A DNA stretch of 39,887 nucleotides from Hyphochytrium catenoides (GCA_900088475.1 FLMG01003167.1:1-39887); one strand, 5' to 3'. Shown: positions 1-13,023, counted from the stretch's first letter. Made by a program: numbers and translations. Notes: a model not told the origin generated them from the letters alone.

Positions 1-508
1 CTTCTATCCCAGATACTCAGCAGAAGTGACTCCTGTCCTCTTCCCCCCATTCCCTCCGGTTAAGGGCCAGATGGTTAGACAGATCGCGGCAGAGATTTGG
101 CCCAGTTGGTGGTAGAAGATAGTGCTTGGTCGCTAATATTTATTCTAATCATGTTCCAGCCCGCCCACTATGCAGCGTCACAGGCACGAAAGCTCACTTC
201 CCTGCTCTTCTCTTGGCGGTGAAGCCTCTACGTTTTCAGTGTTCTGAACTTTCTCCTTGCAGCTCCCACTGTCTGCCCTCTCTCTCTCTCTTATGCTGGG
301 CTATCCGTCTCCTTGAGCTTAAGTAAAGAGGAGAGCATTGAGCTCGATCAATAGTATCGAGGGGAATAACCACGGAAGGGCCCGCCATGCTCTGCGCAAC
401 GGCGACCAAGACAATAGGGATCGCGTCTTGCTTAGGGTTGCGTGGTTTTGGGACATGATAGAGAGAACTGCTCGTGCTGCCTGCTTTAATTTTTAGATAA
501 AGCTCAGC
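1..508. other. No recognisable gene
   Basis: I see no convincing coding exon, RNA gene or repeat here. The stretch lies downstream of the small minus-strand gene that ends near 509 and may hold its 3' untranslated region. Short open frames are present but lack splice-consistent context. Confidence 0.5.
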
Positions 509-1343
509 CTACTTCCCTGAGGGTGCAGTCCTTTCTCTCGGGTTTGGCATAGGATTTCCATTCGTAACGACGTTAGAAAACTGGTTGGTAGCCATCAGGT
601 TTGCTGACACTTCTATCTGGGATCTTGTCATTACTTTTCAGCGTGCTTATTATGGACATAAGCCAGACCGCCATTGATGCTCCAGAAGCACCACTTATCA
701 TAGTACGTCTTTCTGGGCCGCGGCAGCATAGAGGAGAAAGCAGACTACATTCCTCCCGTTGAAGCACAGACATTATCAGTTCTTTAGGAAGAATTTATAT
801 TTGCCGGATAAGACACAGCTCCTTCCACCTCAGCCTTTGGCCTTCGCAATCCTTGTGACGATCTATCCTATTGGAAGAGTTGACGTCAACTTCCACGGCT
901 TTCGCCCACTGGAATAGGCGGCCAACCCAAGGACCTCAAGGCAGCAAGTTACCATTGGTTCCTGATAAACTCTCGCATCGCGCGGGCACGCCACTCTCCT
1001 CAAGAGAGCGTCGCGCCTCAGGCGGCCATAGCCGCTGTCTCTGCACCTCCGTAGAGAGTGCCGCAAAGCCAGCAGAGAGGAGCACTGTCCGGAGGATGAC
1101 GGGGACGAAGAGCATCAATGCGGCCCCGCGCTGAGGAAGAAGGAGCATGTCTTTTCACTCTCTGACAGCTCATTACATTCTCCGCGGTGTGTTTCTGATA
1201 ATTATCACTCAAAGTTACATAGTGTAAATTATATAGTTGACTCATACCTGCGCCATTGACGGAGGGATGTCAGATATGGTCCTTACTTTACATTGTGAGT
1301 GAATTCTGTTGTAAAGTCTGACAATTTGTTCAACTCGTTCCAT
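509..1343 (-). CDS. Unknown small protein with two membrane segments (4 exons)
   Basis: I do not recognise this protein. Minus-strand exons read 1343-1248, 1130-953, 712-635 and 516-509, with GT-AG borders and matching phases (0, 1, 1), giving about 119 residues. The first exon is hydrophilic and starts MERVEQIVRLYN. The second carries a hydrophobic stretch (residues about 35-57, starting GAALMLFVPVIL) followed by a basic, Arg-rich loop. The third has a second hydrophobic stretch (AVWLMSIISTL). The tiny last exon is the weakest part: if the donor at 634 is not used, the frame simply runs on to a stop at 573. The start is also uncertain, because an AG acceptor lies just upstream in frame, so a 5' exon may be missing. 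It is transcribed divergently from the large gene at 1737. A small membrane or organelle protein is likely; function unknown. Confidence 0.4.
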
Positions 1344-1480
1344 GTCAAGAACCAAGTTTCTGGGTGGGAAGAGTAAGAAGATCCAAGGTAGGAGCAAGGA
1401 GTTGAAGCTTGAGCCTGGCTGCCTGCCTCCTCTCCGGAACAATGTCACCAGCAGCAATCAGCAACAGGCACTGTGCGTCT

Positions 1481-1481
1481 C

Positions 1482-1528
<47 letters not shown>
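1481..1528. repeat. (CT)n microsatellite in a divergent intergenic region
   Basis: A nearly pure CT dinucleotide run lies between the two divergent start codons at 1343 and 1737. It may be part of a shared promoter or 5' leader, but similar CT tracts occur in introns throughout the window. Confidence 0.85.
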
Positions 1529-1736
1529 CGCGTTCCCTGCATTCCCCATTGTCTGTTGTCTCCCTTTCTCACTCTCTAAAGCCAAGAGCGGCTACAACGT
1601 ACTGACGTCAAGCTTCCGAATGCTCTACTACCCGCTGTGAGCGTTTGGGAAAGGATTGCGGAGGACGCCCAGTAGAGTATTAGGACGAAGGAAAGGAAGC
1701 AAGAGCTGGGGAAGACTGCTCGCAGATGCCGGTGCC

Positions 1737-4700
1737 ATGGTCTGTATGGCCAATGCGAGAGGAGTGTTCCCAAGGTCCCGCTGGCTGGTGATTGTGCTAC
1801 TAGTAGTCGGTGCTTCTTGCGTGGCCGCCTCTGTCGCATCGAAGCAGTCTCTCTCCTGCGCTGACTTCCAACAGTATTGTCAAAAGCATGAGGGGCGGCA
1901 AGAGAAAGAGAGCGACAACATTGACGGTCGCGGTTCTGCTCTTTGTCTTCTAGAGGGCAACGTTACAGTCAAGGTCCTGCTTTGTGATCTCTCCACGTAG
2001 CGGTCTCTCCCATCTCAGTTTCGCTTTTTCTCTCTCTCATGCCTTTCACTTTCTCCCACTTGTACGTCCCCTTTAACCATCATGATTCCTCCTCTCTTCT
2101 CTTCTCTTCTTATGTCCTCCTTTGTTCTGTCCTTGTCCCATCTCCTCTCTCTGCTCTCTCGTTTCCTCCTCTTCCTCCTCTCTCTCTCTCTCTTCCTCTC
2201 TCTCACGATATCTCTTGTTCTATCTTGCCTCAGACAGACGATCACTCTTTGACTTTCTCTTACCCGTTTGTCTCTTTCCGTCTGTCTCTTTCTCTTTATC
2301 TCTCTCCCTTTTCTTTCTCTCTCTTTCCTCTTTCCGCCCACTTACTCGTTCTGTTTCATCTCAATCATCCAACACCACCCGCTCGTTGAACTCCAAAGTG
2401 CGATGCTTCGTCCGCTTTCCCTGGCCTCTCTGTCTGCCAGCTCAGAAGCTCTCAGGCAGTGGTAGTTGGAGAAGACGCTAACATTATTGCGGACGCTCCA
2501 GAAGGGGTCGAAGGCTGTGAGCTGCTTATTGAGAGTGAAGGAGACATCCGGTTGCAGGAAGGCGCAGGGATAAAAGTAAATCTTAGACGAAGAATCATTG
2601 GTTAGCTAGTGCAGTTCTCCTTCTCTTGCGCTTTTTGCCTCGCGTTTTGGCCTCTCTTTTTGGTTTTCTCGTTCCTTTTTACTTAGAGGCAAAGGAAAGA
2701 GGGTCTTTTCGCAAGGGGCTGCTCTATCTGCTCGCATCCTGTTGCATTGCGCTCACTCTGTTTGCTGTTGAACAGGCGAGCTCAATAGACCTTAAGGGAG
2801 CGAATATTCTGCTTTCCTCTTTCTCGCTCGTTTCTTCCGACGGACTCGGACCCCTGGAGGGGAAGAGACCTGGCGGGAACTGCAAAGGAGGAAGCTACGT
2901 AGGCACAGGAGGGAGATGCTCTCCTCCCTCGCACCTCTCTTTGTCACCCTCCCTTTCTCACAAAGAGCTGGATACTATCTTCCCTCTTCCGAAGAGAAAC
3001 TTCACTGTCTTTTCCCATAAAAAGCAAGCGGCCAAGCCTTGGACTGTGGAAGAGGACTGGGAGAACGGAGAAGGATTAGGCAGCGGCACTGGGACCAGTA
3101 AGTCTTTCGCCTTTTACCCTGCTTCGCTCTGTATTTGCTCTCGACATTGGCGTTCTCCTTGCCCTCCCATCGTCTCTTCTGTCTCTTCCCGCGCCTTCTT
3201 TGAGGGCAGGTCGAGCTCTAGCTTAACGTGTAGCTCTTTCATCCACTTACCTTCCTAAACACCGTCCCTTGCTTTCTGGCGTTCTCGTGGTGCCAGAAGG
3301 AAGAGCCGATGGCAATCGAGGAGGGGGCAGGGTTAGACTTCAAGCTTCAAGAGAGATTCGCGTGGCTGACGGAGCATATGTCGGCGCACAGGGACAGAGA
3401 GCCAGCCCAGGGAGTGGAGCAGGATCAGGAGGGACGATTATCCTGTCGGCTCCTCTCTTAGAAGGTGCTATTTCGGCCACGTCCCTCTATCTACCTTCAG
3501 CAGAACTTCTAAGATTATTGATTGTTCTACACATCTCTCCTTCTCTTCTTCTGTCTTTCTCTCCTTTCTGTGAAGGTGCTGCTTTAGCCCTGTCCCTCTA
3601 TCTACCTTCAGCATAAAATGCTCAGATTATGTCGATTTTTTCGAGACAACTCTCCTTATCTTCTTCTGTCTCTCTCGCATCCTGCCCCCGCCAACCCTTT
3701 GTTGTTCTTACCCCTTCTCGACTCGCAGTGAACGGTACTTTGAGTGTGAGAGGCGGAGAGGTGTTCTGCAGTGACGATGGTAGGCAAGCCCTATCCTCTT
3801 TGCAAGTCTTCTACTCTTCTCCCTTACCCTACAATGGATGTTTTTCTGACAGCCTTGTCCCTGTTGAGCTGGGTCGGTCTTAAGGGTCCTTTTCTGTTGC
3901 TTACATTAATTGTTCTCGCCGAGTTGTACGGCTTCTCTCTTGCTGGCCATCCTGTCTCCCATCTCTCGCTTGAAGCACTATTTGCTGTGTCCATCGTGCT
4001 ACCGTCTTAGCTCTCGCTTGGTGGCTATCTCCAGAGCCTCGGGCTTCCTTTTAAGACTTTAACATTTACCCAATGTACCAGGTGCACTGTCTTGCCGACC
4101 TGGAGGAGGAGGAGGGGCGATGCTGCTCCGATCAGGGCGGGCCCTGGGCAAGGGAGCAGATCTTCATGCTTCTAACATCCTTTTGGATGGTGGGACAACT
4201 GGTTCTGAACTTCTTGCTACTGACCAGAGTGGTGGAAGTGCGGTGGAGATTAATGTCCCACCTCACCTCTTGGGTGCCCCAGGCGTCCTGGTGAGTCGTT
4301 TGCCAAGCGTCACCCCTTCTTTTCTATCTTTATGCTTACCTCCTCTTGAGTTACCTGTTCTCTCGTTGATCATCAGGTCTATATCTAGCCGCTACTGACT
4401 ATTACCTGTTGTGCCTATTTCGATTGGACAGCTGCTTTACCACGGGCCTTCCCTTGACATTACGGTAGGAAGGTCCGGCGCCTCTATCGAAGGTCCCGCC
4501 AGGCCTGCAACTGTCCTGGACCTGACTGCATTTTCGACAACCGGAGAAGGGCGTCTCAGACACTTTGTGGCAACATCTGCAGAAGTTGTAGTGAGTCTGC
4601 CATGTAGTCTCATATACATTTCCTTATGTCAATTTCTTTCTGTTGTCCTCAGTCTACTTCATCGTGGCGTCAGCTCATCAAAACGTTTGCAGTCGCCGTC

Positions 4701-7700
4701 TTTGGGGTTTAGTAGCGCTGGATCGGTGGCACTCCAAGACTCTGTGCTGGTGCTAACGTCGGGCGGGGTATTGAAGGCCGACTCTTGTTTCGTCGACGTA
4801 AGCCCCAGCTTGCCCCGCACTTCTTTCTCTCCTGACACGATTTCCCCCTTTTTAGCAAGAGAAGTTGAGCGCCGCGTTTCCCGTTAACCATCTCAGACTC
4901 TCTTGTCCCTTCTGCGAAAGGCCGACTGTTCTCGTCTTCTTATTGGAGTTGGATTTTTGTCTTCTTTGCCTTGTTCCGACCGAACCTGTTCCGTGTCCTA
5001 AAGCAAACGTTGCGATGCCTTCAGGGAAACAGCAGCATCCTGTTGACGTCGGACGGCAAGTTTGAGCTCTACTCCTCCTTTTCTCTTGACAAAAACGCGG
5101 AGGTATGATTGATGACTAGCTGACTTCCCTCTTCTTAGTGTCTGGCCCAACACTCTAGCTTTTGCCACAAGCCCAAGAAAACTCTAAATAAGGTCTCAAA
5201 ACGTATAATCTTCCTTTCTCCCCTTTGTCATGTTCGCGCCACCGTGGTCTGATGTTTGGCCAGCTGACGCTCGCAGCCCCAAAACTGTCAGGAGAACGTC
5301 TTCTCAGTGTCAGTTCTCCTCAAATAAGCATAGAAGGAGCAGGTAACTTCATCTGTGAGGGCACTAAATGCCTTACTAACTTGGAGATACCAGTCTCTGC
5401 CCCTCTCCTCATCCTGGAAGCAGACAAGAGTTTACATATAAACAATTCTGTGGTTAGTACTGCAGAAAGGTGCGCCTTCTTTCTCTTCACATTCTCTTCT
5501 CTCGTCAGTGTTGGCGGTATTATTCTGCTTGTTTCTTAATTTCCTAATATTAAGTGCAACTCCATAGGTGCTTGGAGTCCGTGGCACGGTCCGATGGCGC
5601 TTGCCATCACAACTTGACAAGCGGAGACTGGAAGGGAAGGTACATCTTGCCACCTCTCTGTCCGTTACGGGTCTGCTATCCATTGCACCAACATTCCGTC
5701 TTATCCCCTTCACTTGGCTCTTAGCATGAGATCCACTCACGCTCACGCTCATTCCTTTGCATGCCTCTCAGATCCAATGCAACTTTATGGGTCAAATCTC
5801 CAAATATCACTTTGGGGGCAGTGGCGAACGTCGAAGGAGCTATTGTTGCGATCTGTGCGAAAGAGCAAACTGAGCTTCTTCCTTCTTCTGTCGTCTCGTC
5901 TTCGGGAAAGGGATGTAAGCAGAACCATGGCCTAGGGAGAGCGCAGCTTATTGCTGCTGGAGTGAAGAATGATACCGCCATTTCGTCAGTTGCACCGTCT
6001 TATCTTCAGCTCGTAAAGTCCTGGCATCCGTTTAAAAGCTCCCTTTCTGCTCCCGAAATTGTGCCCGTCGGTGGTGGTGGAGGATACGGAGGAAAAGGAG
6101 GAAGAGCTAGCTATGAGCCAGGTGGAGAGGGAGACGTTTACGGGGAAAGAGATCTGCCTCTAGCTTATCTTGGAAGTGGTGGCGGATGCCTTGATGGTTC
6201 TCCCGAATCCCGCGGAGGAGGTATTGTTGCCATAGACTCCCCAATAATCGTTTTGGATGGAACTATCACTTCCGACGGTATGAGCGGGCAAAATGGGTAC
6301 GTGGGTGCTACGCTTTTGCGTTTTTCGGTCATCTGACCATCGCCACCTCTGATTGTTGGCTCATTCTCTAATGCGTTGATACGAATGCTGTCTAAAACAC
6401 GTAGGTGCGGAGGAGGATCAGGAGGGTCTGTCATGATTCTGGCCATGAAGAAGCTCTCGGGTGGAGGACGAATTTCTGCCTCGGGAGGCCAAGGCTCCAC
6501 TGGTATGCCAGGCAGGATGAGTTCTCTTCAGTGGCTGTCCTCTCTTAGGCTTACATTGCAGTCTTGCGATTAGATCAAGTTGATCCTCTTTAAGTGACAC
6601 TTTCTCCCTCTTCCCAAACTCTCTTCGAATGGATACAGGGCGAATGACTGCGGTAGGAGGGGGAGGAGGAGGCGGGCGAATCCTTCTGGGGGTCGGCGGG
6701 AGCCTTGCCTCTCTTCTCGCTTCTTCTGCGTCATACCTCCCCTCTCCTGCGGCATCTTTTTCTGGTGTATACGAGACCTTTGGAGGCGCTCTTCCTCTCT
6801 CTGTTGTTGTGACGAAGGCTGAGCCTGGACGGAATGGCACTGTTTATGGCTTCGATTGTCCTCCAGGGAGTGGTGGTCCCTTTTGCAAGGACTGTCCGGT
6901 GGGAACGTATAAGTCGGTCTATGGGTCAAAGGAGTGCATCCCTTGTACAGGGGCTCCGCGGCACTCCTTATACTCTGCTCAGGGGTGGGCCAGTAGTGAC
7001 TGCCCCTATACCTGCAATGAGGTAGATAGACTTCCTCTCACTGTACTCAACAGCCTCCGCTTTTCCATTTCTCGCACCTCTTTCTTTTAGCTTTAATCTG
7101 CTTGGCACGATTCAATTGCGACAGGCCACCGTCTGCTCCTGCACCAAAGCCATTCCATCCTCATTACGATTGTGGAATCATACCTGCGCCTCCGGGGTGT
7201 AGCCATTTGTATTGACAAGAAACTTGCGTTTGCTCTTTTACCGTAGGGATTCACGGGCACACTCTGTCTCACTCCTTTTTCGGAGCTAATGCGGCACTTT
7301 GGAGGCGTACTGGGCTTCGCTGGCGGAAGTATCCTAGCCGTATTTCTCATTTTAATTATCCTTGGTGCATGCGGCAGAAGAGCAGGTTAGGTGCTCAGGA
7401 CATCTTTGGCGTCTCCTCAGCACTGGCTGCCACTAAACACGCTATCCTATTGGCTGCTGACCGCGACTGACGAAACCATTACCTTTAGATGGGCAGCGGC
7501 TTCGTGTTGCTGTGGACGAGCGAGAAAGTCTCCTTATGAAAATCAGTGAGCCTCCATGGTAAGCAACTGCTGGTTACTGTCGCTGAAGAAACAAGGCCTT
7601 TCTTCTTTTGCGGCGACTCTTGCTTTATCCAGCACTTCCAGCGTCTTGTACACTAATGGCGATAAGGGATGACAGCTCTCCCACTTTGCCCTTTGACCGC

Positions 7701-10700
7701 ATCTTGCCACAGCCAGGACTCACTGCCTCCTTTCCCCTCTCTTTCTTAGGTACTCTACTATCTGTAACTTTTACTGGTTACCTAAGGTGCCTTATCCGAG
7801 ACTCACAGAGAGAGACCTTGAGAACCATCTCTACCGGCTTTATTTGTACGTAACTTCCTCATCCCCTTCCGCTCTTTACTGCCTCCTGTCACCAGTAGTA
7901 GTGAGCATTCTTCCTGCCTCTGTTTCTCTATCTGACCTTACCCAGAAGCCCGTGCTAGATATGCCATGGCTTTCGGTTGCGGATCGTTCCATAGTGTTCG
8001 TGTTCCAACTCTTCCGCCATATGGTCTCCTATTCCTCTACACGGTGGTTTTAGTTTTCCTTTCCTGTGATCTTCAGTTCTGGCGAAAACTCCCCTCATAA
8101 ACCATGGAGGCTGAGGCTACGGGTCCTCCCTGAGGTAGATTAAGCTTACTGGCCCTTGAGGCTGCTCTTTCTCTTCTTCTTCACTGATCAGTCTCCATCC
8201 CTTCTTCTTTTCCCATCATCGTTGCCAACAGTGTAACTCTTCTCCTCCATTTCTCCCTTTTACTTCCCTTCCGATGTTCAGCTCCCTCTCTCATGATCTA
8301 TGTCAGATTTGTAGCGAATCACTCCGAACGTTTCTTATGATCAATTTGGTTGCCTCTTTCAGATGGCCGAGTTTGTCTACGAGAGAGAGTTCCTGGAATT
8401 CGCACAGGAAGTAAATAGGCTTTGTGACTGGACGGGCTCTTATACCACCGTCAAAAGTAAGCCATTCAAAGTCGAGTGGGTGACGTAGAACGGGAATCTC
8501 AGACGTAGAGACTTGCTGGAAGTACATACAGGGTTGTGGAGCGACGGCAGGTCAAGTCGAGTGCAGACTCGACTGTAAGACTGTTAAGCCTTTCTGATGC
8601 TGATATTCGGGAGTGGTTATTCCTTATTCTCACCGGCTAACGAGTACTCTGCCGCCATCTCTCCCTCATACTACTATCCCTGTCCCTGTACGGGCCTGGC
8701 ACAGGCTTAGTACATTCTTTGACGGAGATCTTCTGCTACCCACTCAGCTTAGACTTGATCAAGTTTAGGAGGAAACTACGCGTGAACAGGCTGAAACGCT
8801 TTCTGGAGCAGTATGACTGTAGATTTCTACGAGGGGCAAGGGCACAAGCGCTGGCCAATTCTCGTAAGAAAGAAGCTTATAGTTGGCTGGTCTTTCTTTT
8901 GTGTCGTTCCTCCTTCTAATCTTGTTGCTCGTGGTGCCAGGGCACCCATCTGTCAGGTGGCTTGTGCAGCTCCTTCTTCATCAGTGCTTAGCTGCTTACG
9001 GGTGATTTTTTTGTGCAGTTCAGTTTGAGCAAGCTTGAGCGCTATCTTCCTATTCTCGCCTAGTCCTTCGCTAAGATTGAACTTAAGGACGAGATAGAGC
9101 CATTTTGTTACTCACCATTTTCACTTGTTTTGTTCATGTTAGTCCGCCTGGGCTTCAGCCAAGACCTGTCATTGGCGTACATTGACGTACTGGGGGACTT
9201 CTATGGGGTCAGCCCTTCCCATAGCTGCTTGAAAGGTGATGCGGGAGGGGAGCACCCCCACCCAAATCTTCCTCTTGTTCTACTTATCGCTGGAAGAGGG
9301 ACCTACTCCTCTCCATACTACCTCGATCCCAATGATCTGCTGGTCCGGGCAGTGCCACAGGTACGTGGGAGCAAACCGTCTGGGATAGGGCTGCAGAGAA
9401 GAAGGAGAGAGATTAGTTGCCCAGTGGTAGAGTATGGGTTAGCCTATGCTCTTCTTCACTATTGTTCGCTCTTGGCTAATATCTCTGCTATAGTGTTCTC
9501 AATTGACGCACTTCATCGATGAGATCTGGATCGACTTTGTCGCCGAGCTAAATTCTCTGCTTCGCCTGGTGAACCATCGCGAACTAGACTCAGGCTTGCT
9601 CGACGCCATTGCCTTGATCAGTAATACCAACAAGAGTAATATGCTAGGGGGCCTGGAGGTAGGGCCATTGACTGTAGAAGAGGACCTGGATGGCAACGGA
9701 AGAAGTAAAGATAGTAGCTCGTAACCTAATGGCCCAGGTAGCCGGATAGTAACGGGTTAAAAGAGAGAGAGGAATTCTTTTACAAGGAAAGACCGCTTGA
9801 CGGAGAAGACTGATTAGCCCCGGGAATCGCCCTTCGTTTGTCTCTTTTCTTCGTGTTTAGACTTTCCCCTTGGGGAGCTAACCCTCTCCATGCTTTTCTT
9901 TCTCTCTCTCTTCCCTGTTACACTTGGCTGCGGCTTCTCGCTCTCATAACTCTCGTCGGGATTTCTCGGCGTCGACCGGTCTCCTCTCCCGTTCCCTACC
10001 ACGGAAGATCCATTTGGGCAAGTTTTGGCCGAATCTGGACTATGAGATCAGCTCCTTACCGTACGAAGAGAAACTGCACAGGACTGAGGCACGAGGCCAG
10101 CTCGGGCTTCTCCTTACCTTTAAGGTTAGCCTACCGCAAATCCTTCTCTGTTAGCTAATGATGGCCTCCTTTTTCTTTATTGTCCCCTCATTCACTCCCG
10201 GCCAGTAGCCCCTTTTTTTGAACGTATCTCCGTCGAGCTCTATTCACCTTACCGGGTTCATTACATATGTAGAGACCTCATTGGCAGCTCAAATTGTAGA
10301 TCATACTCACTGTATCTTCTGACTGCATGACCCTTAGGATGCGTCCATGAGTCGTCGAAGAGGTAGCACTTACGGTGGCAGAACAGATTCGAAGGCTCTG
10401 GACAGGGTGCATTACGAAGAGGACGACCATTTAGGTTAGCGTTTTGCCTGCTTTAGCCCGTTTATTAAATTTATTCTCACTCTAGCTTTCCGTGGCCGAC
10501 AATGCTATACTCTCCACCATGTCTTCTCTGTGCCTGAGCTAGTAAGAGACTTAGATTCGGACCCTTTTCAAGTACTCCTTCTGTCTCTCCTCCCAGATTC
10601 AGCCTCCAAGCTCATTTTTCTAGCCATCTATCCTGTGGCCTTGTTATGTTTCTTTTCCTCCGCTGTAGTGCTGACTAACAGAACCATCTGCGCTGCACAC

Positions 10701-13023
10701 TTTAGATTACCTCTCAAGCTATCCCTATCGGGACAGGACGGGGTCTGTCAACTCTGATGCTCGTAAGAGGCAAAATTCTCTGTTCCTGCATCCTTCTAGA
10801 CTCCCCTCTCTCCGCCTGTTGACTTGTTAAGCTGTCTGTTCCATGAGTGCCTCAATTCCGTTATCTGGAAATGGTTTCTTTTATGGTCTAACTGATTCGT
10901 CTACTCGTGTCTCTCACTTGATCTGCAACCGGCTACCGCAATACCGCAAATGCGCGACGTCCCTGCTTGCCTCAATCTCTCTTCCCTTGTCGGTGTTATC
11001 CGACTTATAGCCGATGGAGGAGGGTTGACAGAGACGTTTAGAGCATCTACTGTGGATCCTCTCTCGGTAATTCATTTAGGATCCGAGATCCCATGGTCAC
11101 GGTTCTTGGAAGAGCCTCAAACGGCAGAGGAGCGAGGGTATGAACTCTCAACCACATTGCCCACGGTCTAGCTGCCTGGGAAAGATTCTACTTTGATCTG
11201 CCGTCGTCTGGTTTCTTCTTTTATGTCGTCCTCCGTTGAAAGCAAAGCTATTATAGCTCTAACTCTTATCCGTTCCACTCTCTGCTGATGCCATGAAGAC
11301 TCCATGTTATTAACAATCTTTCTCCCCGTCGCAGCTCTGCCATTAGAGAAGAAGCGCTCAGGAACCGCGCTTCCACTTCTGCGTCCCTCCCTCCATCCCT
11401 TGACTTCGCATCTTCTTTGCTGCTGAAAGGGGCAGCAGCTGTGCCTGACTCGAATCTTCCATTGGACTTCGGATTGCCAGTTCCTGGAGTGCTCCTAACG
11501 CCGACAACTGTGAAGCTGAAGACCCCGAAAAAAGCTGATGGGACGTTCTCCAGCTACCTACAGCTTCTAGTAAGTAGCAATGATTCTGCTGAGCGACAGC
11601 ATTGGAATTTCATCCGTATTGTCCCTACAAATGCAAAGTACTTTATAGAGTGACTTCTCAGTTGTCCTCTCTCAAATTCCTAATGGTTGGCTTCGTCGCT
11701 GCGAGAGAGTTCTAACCCTTATGCTGCTCCAGTGGACTGTCCACCTGCGGAAGGTAGTAACTGGCATTTTAGCGCTACGAAATGTACCACGAAGCCGGGT
11801 ACTTAAGGGCGAGGGAGCTGCATATACTCTTCTTCTGTCCCTCATTATCTTAGACTGTAGTATGACCTTCCTCCTGTTGATCCAACTGCAATGCGTAAGG
11901 GACGGGGTCACCATCAGCCAGTGCAGGTAAGAGACTCATTCCGTTTACTCTACTTCCTTGTGATCGCCCCTTACCCTTAAAAATGGCAATCCCGGCGACT
12001 GCCCAGTTACCACCGTTTATGTCCATTCTACTCCATTGTTGTGCCCTTTTCTCCATCGATATCCTTGGCGTGTTACCCCGTTCGGGTCGTCGCCATTGCT
12101 TTTTAAATGATTTAGGGTGATTTCTTTGTGGACTTGAAGCTTCGCTAAACAGATACTCCCATCGCACTCTTTCACCACAGTACGGCAACTATCGGGGCTG
12201 TTTCGCTAGTATATCCGGTAAGAAGGGGGAGATGTGATAGGACTTGGAGATAGGAAGAGTTCGAAGGATTTAGTTCAATAGCTTTATTTTGTCTATTGTG
12301 AGGCTTGTTCGGCCTTTCCAATCCCTTCGAGGCATCCTTGTGTCTTTTGCTCAACCATCTTCATCCTTTAGTTTGCAATATTTGTTGCTCCGGTCACGGG
12401 CATAATAGGGCTAGCAATTTCCAAACCTTGGGCCCTCAAGAAGGTAAGCTCTGGCGGCGTTGTATCAGAAGGGATGAAGTGAGCGACAGCCACCCCACTT
12501 AAACCTGGCAAAGATAGGCAGAAAGTCCACTGAGTAGCTTGTAATGGGTCTTACTTGGATGCAGTACGCAATATGGAACAGCTTATCCAAGATCAATGCT
12601 CTGGTTGCGGTGCTGGCAGGAATGACATTTAGGCGATACCTCTCGGTATGATGCTCTCGTTGCCTCTCCAACGCTCTCAGTGCCATGTTGGCGTTTGTCT
12701 ATAGCTACAGCGGATACTTTCGAAGCCTCCTCTTCGTGCTTGTACCAACGCTTGCCTGGCAACCATCTATCCCTCTGGGTCATCATCGGCCTTGATGCCG
12801 ACTGTGTCCATCTTGCTTAACGAAGATCACACTAAGCAACCGCTTGCCTTTTTTAATCGGCCTCATCTCAGGCCCCGCTTTATAGTGGATGGTTCCCAAT
12901 CGTGCCATGGCTCTTCTTGTTATTGAAGGTAAACCAAAGTCCCATCCTCGTGGAACTTCGAACTTGTAGGATGCCAGCCGTCGATCCATACTCCATCCAC
13001 AAACTACTGCGCCTAGGAATTAA
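1737..13023 (+). CDS. Large glycine-rich, ephrin-receptor-like membrane protein (about 34 exons)
   Basis: It resembles the plant glycine-rich/ephrin-receptor-like family (Arabidopsis AT4G32920, AT5G11700, AT5G47020; about 1,450 residues, role unclear). Exons: 1737-1973, 2441 or 2456-2575, 2776-3097, 3297-3464, 3729-3779, 4082-4290, 4432-4590, 4693-4797, 4856-4882, 5025-5102, 5264-5452, 5568-5639, 5725-6296, 6405-6502, 6639-7021, 7247-7385, 7489-7558, 7750-7845, 8077-8134, 8363-8456, 8705-8863, 9143-9360, 9494-9658, 10008-10124, 10338-10434, 10486-10571, 11011-11137, 11335-11569, 11733-11926, 12181-12217, 12372-12443, 12565-12645, 12872-12928, 12970-13023. Phases match throughout except around 10486-10571, which may be wrong or missing a partner. 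Product about 1,647 residues: signal peptide (1-31), an extracellular region of beta-strand-like repeats with Gly-rich blocks (to about 870), a Cys motif (CPPG, FCKDCPVGTY, near 873-905), a membrane segment near 950-974, a conserved cytosolic part (FRRKLRVNRLKRFLEQYDC; RGTYSSPYYLDPNDLL), then four or five C-terminal membrane segments. The start was chosen for the signal peptide. Confidence 0.85.
3461..3682 (+). repeat. Tandem duplication of a 5' splice site, about 111 bases per copy
   Basis: The segment from 3461 is repeated imperfectly from 3572. Both copies start GAAGGTGCT and share GTCCCTCTATCTACCTTCAGC, then CTTCTTCTGTC further on. The first copy contains the donor of the fourth exon of the large glycine-rich gene, so the donor itself is duplicated at an offset of 111 bases, a multiple of three, and the frame between the two donors stays open. 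Confidence 0.75.

Noticed and set aside
2015-2481. Long open frames on both strands through CT-rich sequence
   Set aside because: They lie in the first intron of the glycine-rich gene and consist of Ser/Leu or Arg/Glu low complexity produced by CT repeats, with good splice sites on either side.
6418-6929. Minus-strand open frames of 119-140 codons
   Set aside because: They are antisense to the Gly- and Pro-coding exons of the large gene; their Pro/Arg-rich composition is the mirror of the GGN codons.
12646-12871. A possible exon reading through 12705-12920 in the glycine-rich gene
   Set aside because: The phase-0 reading has no family resemblance, whereas the exon 12565-12645 joins directly in phase 0 to 12872-12928, which gives the expected Trp-rich membrane segment and C-terminus.
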